Of a stretch of 64,000 bases of DNA, positions 53,440 to 64,000 are shown in pieces. The notes under the pieces were generated by a model. That model saw only the letters and a list, made by a program, of their open reading frames with translations. It made no database searches and was not told where the DNA came from. The translations under genes were made by a program, and so were the position numbers. Source of the DNA: Patiria pectinifera (lineage: Eukaryota; Echinodermata; Asteroidea; Valvatida; Asterinidae); NCBI GenBank assembly GCA_029964075.1, contig CM057129.1, positions 19,707,430 to 19,771,429 of the forward strand, in the 5' to 3' direction. Position 1 is the stretch's first letter, and the number at the start of each line of letters is the position of its first letter.

Positions 53440-56400
53440 AGACCGCGATATACGAAGTTCGTGTCGCGGGCGCTAGAAGGCAATGCTTTATAGACAGACT
53501 GCACATAGAGGTACTGCTGGAATTGATGCGCTAAATCTTGAATTTTCTCAGGAACTGCTGGTCTTCAGGACCTGTCCTTTTGCCAGTCTGTGGGCCTCAT
53601 CACATGCTTCCAAACAAGGTATAGTTTGTGCAGAACTTCCAAGGTTAAGATACCTTTAGACCGCGATATACGAAGTTCGTGTCGCGGGCGCTTGCAGGCA
53701 TTGCTGTATAGACTGACTGCACATAGGGGTACTACTGGCATTGATGCGCTAAATCTTAAATTTTGTCCACAATTGCTCGGTTTCAGGACTTGTCCTTTTG
53801 CCAGCTTGTGGGCCTCATCACAAGCTTCCGAACAAGGTATAGTTTGTGCATAACTGCCAGGTTAAGGTACCTTTACACCGCAATATACGAAGTTCGTGTC
53901 GCGGGCGCTTGCAGGCATTGCTGTATAGACTGACTGCACATACGGGTACTACTGGCATTGATGCGCTAAATCTTGAATTTTCTCGGTAACTGCGGGGTTT
54001 CAGGACCTGTCCTTTTGCCAGCTTGTGGGACTCATCACAAGTTTTCGAACAAGGTATAGTTTGTGCAGAACTTCCAAGGTTAAGGTACCTTTAAACCGCG
54101 ATAAACGAAGTTCGTGTAGCGGGCGCTTGAAGGCATTGCTGTATAGACTGACTGCACATAGGGGTACTACTGGCATTGATGCGCTAAATCTAAAATTTTG
54201 TCCGCAACTGCTCGGTTTCAGGACGTGTCTTTTTGCCAGCTTTTGGGCCACATCACAAGCTTCCGAACAAGGTATACTTTGTGCAGAACTGTCCAGGTAA
54301 AGGTTCCTTTAGACCGCGATATACGAAGTTCGTGTAGCGGGCGCTTTGAAGCATTGCTGTATAGACTGACTGCACATAGGGGTACTACTGGCATTGATGC
54401 GCTAAATCTTGAAATTTCTTCGCAACTGCTGGTCTTCAGGAACTGTCCTTTTACGAGCTTGTGGGACTCATCACAAGCTTTCGAACAAGGCATAGTTTGT
54501 GCAGAACTTCCCAGGTTAAGGTTCCTTTACACCGCGATATACGAAGTTCGTGTAGAGGGCGCTTGCAGGCATTGCTGTATAGACTGACTGCACATAGGGG
54601 TACTACTGGCATTGATGCGCTACATCTTAAATTTTCTCCCCAACTGCGGGGTTCCAGGACCTGTCCATTTGCCAGCTCGTGGGCCTCATCAGAAGCTTCC
54701 AAACAAGGTATAGTTTGTGCAGAACTGCCAAGGGTAAGGTACCTTTAGACCGCAATATACGAAGTTCCTGTCGCGGGCGCATGCAGTCAATGCTGTATAG
54801 ACTGACTGCACATAGGGGTACTACTGGCATTGATGCGCTAAATCTTGAATTTTCTCCGTAACTGCTGAATTTCAGGACCTGTCCTATTGCCAAATTGTGG
54901 GACTCATCACAAATTTTCGAACAATGCATAGTTTGTGCAGAACTTCCAAGGTTAAGGTACCTTTAGACCGCGATATACGAAGTTCGTGTCGCGGGCGCTT
55001 GCAGGCATTGCTGTATAGACTGACTGCACATAGGAGTACTACTGGCATTGATGCGCTAAATCTTGAATTTCCTCTGCAACTGCGGGGTTTCAGGACCAGT
55101 CCTTTTGCCAGCTTGTGAGACTCATCACAAGTTTTCGAACAAGGTATAGTTTGTGCAGAACTTCTAAGGTTAAGGTACCTTTAGACCGCGATAAACGAAG
55201 TTCGTGTCGCAGGCGCTTGCAGGCATTGCTGTATAGACTGACTGCACATAGAGGTACTGCTGGAATTGATGCGCTAAATCGTGATTTCTCTCCACAACTG
55301 CTAGGTTTCATAACCTGTCCTTTGGCCAGCTTGAGGGCCTTATCACAAGCTTCCGAACAACGTATAGTTTGTGCAAAACTGCCCTGGTTAAGGTACCTTT
55401 AGACCGCGATATACGAAGTTCGTGTCGCGGGCGCTTGCAGGCATTGCTGTATAGACTGACTGACCATGGGGTACTACAGGCATTGATGCGCTAAATCTTA
55501 AATTTTCTCCGCAACTGCGGGGTTTCAGGACCTGTCCTTCTGCCAGCTTATGGGCCTCATCACAAGCTTCCGAACAAGGTATAGTTTGTGCAGAACTTCT
55601 AAGGTTAAGGTACCTTTAGACCGCGATAAACGAAGTTCGTGTCGCGGGCGCTTGCAGGCATTGCTGTATAGACTGACTGCACATAGAGGTACTGCTGGAA
55701 TTGATGCGCTAAATCTTGATTTCTCTCCACAACTGCTGGGTTTCATAACCTGTCCTTTGGCCAGCTTGAGGGCCTCATCACAAGCTTCCGAACAACGTAT
55801 AGTTTGTGCAAAACTGCCCTGGTTAAGGTACCTTTAGACCGCGATATACGAAGTTCGTGTCGCGGGCGCTAGCAGGCAATGCTGTATAGACAGACTGCAC
55901 ATAGAGGTACTGCTGGAATTGATGCGCTAAATCTTAAATTTTCTCAGGAACTGCTGGTCTTTAGGACCTGTCCTTTTGCCAGTCTGTGGGCCTCATCACA
56001 TGCTTCCAAACAAGGTATAGTTTGTGCAGAACTTCCAAGGTTAAGATACCTTTAGACCGCGATATACGAAGTTCGTGTCGCGGGCGCTTGCAGGCATTGC
56101 TGTATAGACTGACTGCACATAGGGGTACTACTGGCATTGATGCGCTAAATCTTAAATTTTGTCCACAATTGCTCGGTTTCAGGACTTGTCCTTTTGCCAG
56201 CTTGTGGGCCTCATTACAAGCTTCCGAACAAGGTATAGTTTGTGCATAACTGCCAGGTTAAGGTACCTTTACACCGCAATATACGAAGTTCGTGTCGCGG
56301 GCGCTTGCAGGCATTGCTGTATAGACTGACTGCACATACGGGTACTACTGGCATTGATGCGCTAAATCTTGAATTTTCTCGGTAACTGCGGGGTTTCAGG

Positions 56401-58340
56401 ACCTGTCCTTTTGCCAGCTTGTGGGACTCATCACAAGTTTTCGAACAAGGTATAGTTTGTGCAGAACTTCCAAGGTTAAGGTACCTTTAAACCGCGATAA
56501 ACGAAGTTCGTGTAGCGGGCGCTTGAAGGCATTGCTGTATAGACTGACTGCACATAGGGGTACTACTGGCATTGATGCGCTAAATCTAAAATTTTGTCCG
56601 CAACTGCTCGGTTTCAGGACGTGTCTTTTTGCCAGCTTTTGGGCCACATCACAAGCTTCCGAACAAGGTATACTTTGTGCAGAACTGTCCAGGTAAAGGT
56701 TCCTTTAGACCGCGATATACGAAGTTCGTGTAGCGGGCGCTTTGAAGCATTGCTGTATAGACTGACTGCACATAGGGGTACTACTGGCATTGATGCGCTA
56801 AATCTTGAAATTTCTTCGCAACTGCTGGTCTTCAGGAACTGTCCTTTTACGAGCTTGTGGGACTCATCACAAGCTTTCGAACAAGGCATAGTTTGTGCAG
56901 AACTTCCCAGGTTAAGGTTCCTTTACACCGCGATATACGAAGTTCGTGTAGAGGGCGCTTGCAGGCATTGCTGTATAGACTGACTGCACATAGGGGTACT
57001 ACTGGCATTGATGCGCTACATCTTAAATTTTCTCCCCAACTGCGGGGTTCCAGGACCTGTCCATTTGCCAGCTCGTGGGCCTCATCAGAAGCTTCCAAAC
57101 AAGGTATAGTTTGTGCAGAACTGCCAAGGGTAAGGTACCTTTAGACCGCAATATACGAAGTTCCTGTCGCGGGCGCATGCAGTCAATGCTGTATAGACTG
57201 ACTGCACATAGGGTACTACTGGCATTGATGCGCTAAATCTTGAATTTTCTCCGTAACTGCTGAATTTCAGGACCTGTCCTATTGCCAAATTGTGGGACTC
57301 ATCACAAATTTTCGAACAATGCATAGTTTGTGCAGAACTTCCAAGGTTAAGGTACCTTTAGACCGCGATATACGAAGTTCGTGTCGCGGGCGCTTGCAGG
57401 CATTGCTGTATAGACTGACTGCACATAGGAGTACTACTGGCATTGATGCGCTAAATCTTGAATTTCCTCTGCAACTGCGGGGTTTCAGGACCAGTCCTTT
57501 TGCCAGCTTGTGAGACTCATCACAAGTTTTCGAACAAGGTATAGTTTGTGCAGAACTTCTAAGGTTAAGGTACCTTTAGACCGCGATAAACGAAGTTCGT
57601 GTCGCGGGCGCTTGCAGGCATTGCTGTATAGACTGACTGCACATAGAGGTACTGCTGGAATTGATGCGCTAAATCGTGATTTCTCTCCACAACTGCTAGG
57701 TTTCATAACCTGTCCTTTGGCCAGCTTGAGGGCCTTATCACAAGCTTCCGAACAACGTATAGTTTGTGCAAAACTGCCCTGGTTAAGGTACCTTTAGACC
57801 GCGATATACGAAGTTCGTGTCGCGGGCGCTTGCAGGCATTGCTGTATAGACTGACTGACATAGGGGTACTACAGGCATTGATGCGCTAAATCTTAAATTT
57901 TCTCCGCAACTGCGGGGTTTCAGGACCTGTCCTTCTGCCAGCTTATGGGCCTCATCACAAGCTTCCGAACAAGGTATAGTTTGTGCAGAACTTCTAAGGT
58001 TAAGGTACCTTTAGACCGCGATAAACGAAGTTCGTGTCGCGGGCGCTTGCAGGCATTGCTGTATAGACTGACTGCACATAGAGGTACTGCTGGAATTGAT
58101 GCGCTAAATCTTGATTTCTCTCCACAACTGCTGGGTTTCATAACCTGTCCTTTGGCCAGCTTGAGGGCCTCATCACAAGCTTCCGAACAACGTATAGTTT
58201 GTGCAAAACTGCCCTGGTTAAGGTACCTTTAGACCGCGATATACGAAGTTCGTGTCGCGGGCGCTAGCAGGCAATGCTGTATAGACAGACTGCACATAGA
58301 GGTACTGCTGGAATTGATGCGCTAAATCTTAAATTTTCTC
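53440..58340. repeat. Two copies of an 11-monomer, ~2396-bp higher-order repeat
   Basis: Positions in 53590-55550 recur 2395-2396 bp later with hardly any change; for example the unit at 54025 equals that at 56421. The one-base difference in offset comes from a deletion at about 57212 (catagggtac against cataggggtac). Confidence 0.9.
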
Positions 58341-59966
58341 CGTAACTGCTGAATTTCAGGACCTGTCCTTTTGCCAACTTGTGGGACTCATCACAAGTTT
58401 TCGAACAATGCATAGTTTGTGCAGAACTTCCAAGGTTAAGGTACCTTTAGACCGCGATATACGAAGTTCGTGTCGCGGGCGCTTGCAAGCATTGCTGTAT
58501 AGATTGACTGCACATAGGGGTACTACTGGCATTGATGCGCTAAATCTTGAATTTTCTCTGCAACTGCGGGGTTTCAGGACCTGTTCTTTTGCCAGCTTGT
58601 GGGACTCATCACAAGTTTTCGAACAAGGAATAGTTTGTGCAGAACTTCCAAGGTTAAGGAACCTTTAGACCGCGATATACGAAGTTCGTGTCGCGGGCGC
58701 TTGCAAGCATTGCTGTATAGACTGTCTGCACATAGGGGTACTACTGGCATTGATGCGCTAAATCTTGAATTTTCTCCGCAACTGCAGGGTTTCAGGACCT
58801 GTTATTCTGCCAGCTTGTGGGCCTCATCACAAGTTTTCGAACAAAGTATAGTTTGTGCAGAACTTCCAAGGTTAAGGTACCTTTAGACCGCGATATACGA
58901 AGTTCGTGTAGCGGGCGCGTGCAGGCATTGCTGTATAGACTGACTGCACATAGGGGTACTATTGGCATTGATGCGCTAAATCTTGAATTTTCCCCGCAAC
59001 TGCTGGGTTTCAGGACGTGTCTTTTTGCCAGCTTTTGGACCTCATCACAAGCTTCCGAACAAGGTATACTTTGTGCAGAACTGTCCAGGTAAAGGTTCCT
59101 TTAGACCGCGATATACGAAGTTCGTGTAGCGGGCGCTTTGAAGCATTGCTGTATAGACTGACTGCACATAGGGGTACTACTGGCATTGATGCGCTAAATC
59201 TTGAAATTTCTTCGCAACTGCTGGTCTTCAGGAACTGTCCTTTTACCAGCTTGTGGGACTCATCACAAGCTTTCGAACAAGGTATAGTTTGTGCAGAACG
59301 TCCCAGGTTAAGGTTCCTTTGCGACGCGATATACGAAGTTCGTGTAGAGGGCGCTTGCAGGCATTGCTGTATAGACTGACTGCACATAGGGGTACTACTG
59401 GCATTGATGCGCTACATCTTAAATTTTCTCCCCAACTGCGGGGTTTCAGGGCCTGTCCTTTTGCCAGCTCGTGGGCCTGGTCACAAGCTTCCTAACAAGG
59501 TATAGTTTGTGAAGAACTGCCAAGGGTAAGGTACCTTTAGACCGCGATATACGAAGTTTGTGTTGCGGGCGCTTGCAGGCATTGCTGTATAGACTGACTG
59601 CACATAGGGGTACTACTGGCATTGATGCGCTAAATCTTAAATTTCTCCGCAACTGCTGGGTTTCAGGCAGATGTCCTTTTGCCAGCATGTGGGCCTCATC
59701 AGAAGCTTCCGAACAAGGTATAGTTTGTGCAAAACTGCCCAGGTTAAGGTACCTTTAGACCGCGATATACGAAGTTTGTGTTGCGGGCGCTTGCAGGCAT
59801 TGCTGTATAGACTGACTGCACATAGGGGTACTACTGGCATTGATGCGCTAAATCTTGAATTTTTCCCGCAACTGCTGGGTTTCAGGACGTGTCTTTTTGC
59901 CAGCTTTTGGACCTCATCACAAGCTTCCGAACAAGGTATAGTTTGTGCAGAACTGTCCAGGTAAAG

Positions 59967-61555
59967 GTTCCTTTACACCGCGATATACGAAGTTCGTGTA
60001 GAGGGCGCTTGCAGGCATTGCTGTATAGACTGACTGCACATAGGGGTACTACTGGCATTGATGCGCTACATCTTAAATTTTCTCCCCAACTGCGGGGTTC
60101 CAGGACCTGTCCATTTGCCAGCTCGTGGGCCTCATCAGAAGCTTCCAAACAAGGTATAGTTTGTGCAGAACTGCCAAGGGTAAGGTACCTTTAGACCGCA
60201 ATATACGAAGTTCCTGTCGCGGGCGCATGCAGTCAATGCTGTATAGACTGACTGCACATAGGGGTACTACTGGCATTGATGCGCTAAATCTTGAATTTTC
60301 TCCGTAACTGCTGAATTTCAGGACCTGTCCTATTGCCAAATTGTGGGACTCATCACAAATTTTCGAACAATGCATAGTTTGTGCAGAACTTCCAAGGTTA
60401 AGGTACCTTTAGACCGCGATATACGAAGTTCGTGTCGCGGGCGCTTGCAGGCATTGCTGTATAGACTGACTGCACATAGGAGTACTACTGGCATTGATGC
60501 GCTAAATCTTGAATTTCCTCTGCAACTGCGGGGTTTCAGGACCAGTCCTTTTGCCAGCTTGTGAGACTCATCACAAGTTTTCGAACAAGGTATAGTTTGT
60601 GCAGAACTTCTAAGGTTAAGGTACCTTTAGACCGCGATAAACGAAGTTCGTGTCGCAGGCGCTTGCAGGCATTGCTGTATAGACTGACTGCACATAGAGG
60701 TACTGCTGGAATTGATGCGCTAAATCGTGATTTCTCTCCACAACTGCTAGGTTTCATAACCTGTCCTTTGGCCAGCTTGAGGGCCTTATCACAAGCTTCC
60801 GAACAACGTATAGTTTGTGCAAAACTGCCCTGGTTAAGGTACCTTTAGACCGCGATATACGAAGTTCGTGTCGCGGGCGCTTGCAGGCATTGCTGTATAG
60901 ACTGACTGACATAGGGGTACTACAGGCATTGATGCGCTAAATCTTAAATTTTCTCCGCAACTGCGGGGTTTCAGGACCTGTCCTTCTGCCAGCTTATGGG
61001 CCTCATCACAAGCTTCCGAACAAGGTATAGTTTGTGCAGAACTTCTAAGGTTAAGGTACCTTTAGACCGCGATAAACGAAGTTCGTGTCGCGGGCGCTTG
61101 CAGGCATTGCTGTATAGACTGACTGCACATAGAGGTACTGCTGGAATTGATGCGCTAAATCTTGATTTCTCTCCACAACTGCTGGGTTTCATAACCTGTC
61201 CTTTGGCCAGCTTGAGGGCCTCATCACAAGCTTCCGAACAACGTATAGTTTGTGCAAAACTGCCCTGGTTAAGGTACCTTTAGACCGCGATATACGAAGT
61301 TCGTGTCGCGGGCGCTAGCAGGCAATGCTGTATAGACAGACTGCACATAGAGGTACTGCTGGAATTGATGCGCTAAATCTTAAATTTTCTCAGGAACTGC
61401 TGGTCTTTAGGACCTGTCCTTTTGCCAGTCTGTGGGCCTCATCACATGCTTCCAAACAAGGTATAGTTTGTGCAGAACTTCCAAGGTTAAGATACCTTTA
61501 GACCGCGATATACGAAGTTCGTGTCGCGGGCGCTTGCAGGCATTGCTGTATAGGC
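59967..61555. repeat. Third, partial copy of the higher-order repeat
   Basis: Matches 54521-56109 at a constant offset of 5446 bp (for example 60125 to 54679 and 61432 to 55986). Confidence 0.88.
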
Positions 61556-62323
61556 TGACTGCACATAGGGGTAGTACTGACATTGATGCGCTACATCTTG
61601 AATTTTCTCGGTAACTGCTGGGTTTCAGGACCTGTCCTTTTGCCAGCTTGTGGGACTCATCACAAGTTTTCGAACAAAGTATAGTTTGTGCAGAACTTCC
61701 AAGGCTAAGGTACCTTTAGACCGCGATATACGAAGTTCGTGTAGCGGGCGCTTGCAGGCATTGCTGTATAGACTGACTGCACATAGGGGTACTACTGGCA
61801 TTGATGCGCTAAATCTAAAATTTTGTCCGCAACTGCTCGGTTTCAGGACGTGTCTTTTTGCCAGCTTTTGGGCCTCATCACAAGCTTCCGAACAAGGTAT
61901 ACTTTGTGCAGAACTGTCCAGGTAAAGGTTCCTTTAGACCGCGATATACGAAGTTCGTGTAGCGGGCGCTTTGAAGCATTGCTGTATAGACTGACTGCAC
62001 ATAGGGGTACTACTGGCATTGATGCGCTAAATCTTGAATTTTCTCCGCAACTGCTGGTCTTCAGGAACTGTCCTTTTACCAGCTTGTGGGACTCATCACA
62101 AGCTTTCGAACAAGGTATAGTTTGTGCAGAACTTCCCAGGTTAAGGTTCCTTTACACCGCGATATACGAAGTTCGTGTAGAGGGCGCTTGCAGGCATTGC
62201 TGTATAGACTGACTGCACATAGGGGTACTACTGGCATTGATGCGCTAAATCTTAAATTTTCTCCCCAACTGCGGGGTTTCAGGACCTGTCCATTTGCCAG
62301 CTCGTGGGCCTCATCACAAGCTT

Positions 62324-62823
62324 NNNNNNNNNNNNNNNNNNNNNNNNNNNNNNNNNNNNNNNNNNNNNNNNNNNNNNNNNNNNNNNNNNNNNNNNNNNNN
62401 NNNNNNNNNNNNNNNNNNNNNNNNNNNNNNNNNNNNNNNNNNNNNNNNNNNNNNNNNNNNNNNNNNNNNNNNNNNNNNNNNNNNNNNNNNNNNNNNNNNN
62501 NNNNNNNNNNNNNNNNNNNNNNNNNNNNNNNNNNNNNNNNNNNNNNNNNNNNNNNNNNNNNNNNNNNNNNNNNNNNNNNNNNNNNNNNNNNNNNNNNNNN
62601 NNNNNNNNNNNNNNNNNNNNNNNNNNNNNNNNNNNNNNNNNNNNNNNNNNNNNNNNNNNNNNNNNNNNNNNNNNNNNNNNNNNNNNNNNNNNNNNNNNNN
62701 NNNNNNNNNNNNNNNNNNNNNNNNNNNNNNNNNNNNNNNNNNNNNNNNNNNNNNNNNNNNNNNNNNNNNNNNNNNNNNNNNNNNNNNNNNNNNNNNNNNN
62801 NNNNNNNNNNNNNNNNNNNNNNN
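62324..62823. other. Assembly gap (500 N)
   Basis: Exactly 500 N, a placeholder inside the satellite array. The true array length is unknown. Confidence 0.99.
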
Positions 62824-64000
62824 CAGAACTGCCAAGGTTAAGGTACCTTTAGACCGCGATATACAAAGTTCGTGTCGCCTGCGCTTGCAGGTATTGCTGT
62901 ATAGGCTGACTGCACATAGGGGTAGTACTGACATTGATGCTCTAAATCTTAAATTTTCTCCGCAACTTCTGCGTTTCAGCACCTGTCCTTTTGCCAGCTT
63001 GTGGGCCTTATCACAAGCTTTCGAACAAGGTATAGTTTGTGCAGAACTGCCTAGGTTAAAGTACGTTTAGACCGCAATATACGAAGTTCGTGTTGCGGGC
63101 GTTTGCAGGCATTGCTCAATAGACTGACTGCACAAAGGGGTACTACTGGCACGGATGCGCTAAATCTTAAATTTTCTCCGCAACTTCTGCGTTTCAGGAC
63201 CTGTCCTTTTGCCAGCTTGTGGGCCTCATCACAAGCTTCCGAACAAGGTATATTTTGTGCAGAACTGACTAGGTTAAGGTACCTTTAGACTGCGATATAC
63301 GAAGTTCGTGTCGCTGGCGCTTGCAGGCATTGCTGTATAGACTGACTGCACATCTGGGTACTACTGGCATTGATGCGCTAAATTTTAAATTTTCTCCACA
63401 ACTGCTGGGTTTCAGGACCTGTCCTTTTGCCAGCTTGTGGGCCTCGTCACAAGCTTCCGAACAAGGTATAGTTTGTGCCGAATTGACTAGGTTAAGGTAC
63501 CTTTAGACCACGATACACGAATTTCGTGATGCGGGCGCTTGCAGGCATTGCTGTATAGACTGACTGCACATTGGGGTACTACTGGCATGGATGCGCTAAA
63601 TCTTAAATTTTCTCCGTAACTTCTGGGTTTCAGGACCTGTCCTTTTGCCAGCTTGTGGGACTCATCGCAAGCTTCCGAACAAGGTATATTTTGTGCAGAA
63701 CTGACTAGGTTAAGGTACCTTTAGACCGCAATATACGAAGTTCGTGTTGCGGGCGCTTGCAGGCATTGCTCAATAGACTGACTGCACATAGGGGTACTAC
63801 TGGCACGGATGCGCTAAATCTTAAATTTTCTCCGCAACTTCTGCGTTTCAGGACCTGTCCTTTTGCCAGCTTGTGGGCCTCATCACAAGCTTCCGAACAA
63901 GGTATATTTTGTGCAGAACTGACTAGGTTAAGATACCTTTAGACTGCGATATACGAAGTTCGTGTCGCTGGCGCTTGCAGGCATTGCTGTATAGACTGAC

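Larger units (their letters stand above)
53185..64000. repeat. 218-bp satellite array, continuing past the window end
   Basis: Some 47 units of about 218 bp, marked by AAGGTACCTTTAGACCGCGA and GCATTGATGCGCTAAATCTT. Most units are 80-95% alike; blocks of eleven repeat almost perfectly. It is interrupted by an assembly gap. ORFs of 73-129 codons in both strands (such as those with LDRDIRSSCRGRLQALLYRL) come from the repeat. Confidence 0.95.

Noticed and set aside
53590..62212. Dozens of ORFs of 73-129 codons on both strands as a gene family
   Set aside because: They repeat with the 218-bp satellite, cross monomer borders, occur on both strands at once and lack exon or promoter signals.

Overview
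The window is eukaryotic, metazoan genomic DNA. It has split genes with GT..AG introns, a Ty3/Gypsy LTR retrotransposon, many small terminal-inverted-repeat elements, tRNA-derived retroposons and long satellite arrays. The gene content (a TPGS2 orthologue and a putative SUEL-type lectin exon) fits a marine invertebrate, perhaps a deuterostome such as an echinoderm, hemichordate or cephalochordate. That placement is inference; no species can be read from the sequence.

Layout. 0-14 kb: a 2.4-kb unit in about three tandem copies, each carrying a broken copy of one TPGS2 exon. The first copy is interrupted by a 758-bp block of tRNA-like units with a 12-bp target-site duplication. 9.1-9.9 kb: a LINE relic and a possible signal-peptide first exon. 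14-21.4 kb: AT-rich non-autonomous elements with ends of the type TATAGGTTTTCCCGG, plus a Penelope-like relic. 23.7-24.0 kb: the putative lectin exon. 27.8-34.0 kb: seven minus-strand exons of TPGS2 (tubulin polyglutamylase complex subunit 2), whose introns hold at least seven small elements. 34.27-42.18 kb: a young LTR retrotransposon with LTRs differing at about 5 substitutions in 922 bp and a 4-bp target duplication ATAC. Its pol is broken by a frameshift, a deletion of the integrase core and a stop codon, and it carries an extra C2H2 zinc-finger ORF behind a splice-acceptor-like sequence. 42.4-45.9 kb: a cluster of foldback elements, one nested in another. 46.0-64.0 kb: satellite DNA. A ~200-bp family lies as two inverted arrays around a 216-bp array, followed by a related 218-bp array that fills the rest of the window. 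That array has an 11-monomer, ~2396-bp higher-order repeat and one 500-N assembly gap.

Only TPGS2 is a confident host gene. Its first coding exon was not found and probably lies beyond the retrotransposon, which would then sit in an intron. Most long ORFs elsewhere, especially those of ~73-129 aa in the satellites, are repeat translations and not genes.
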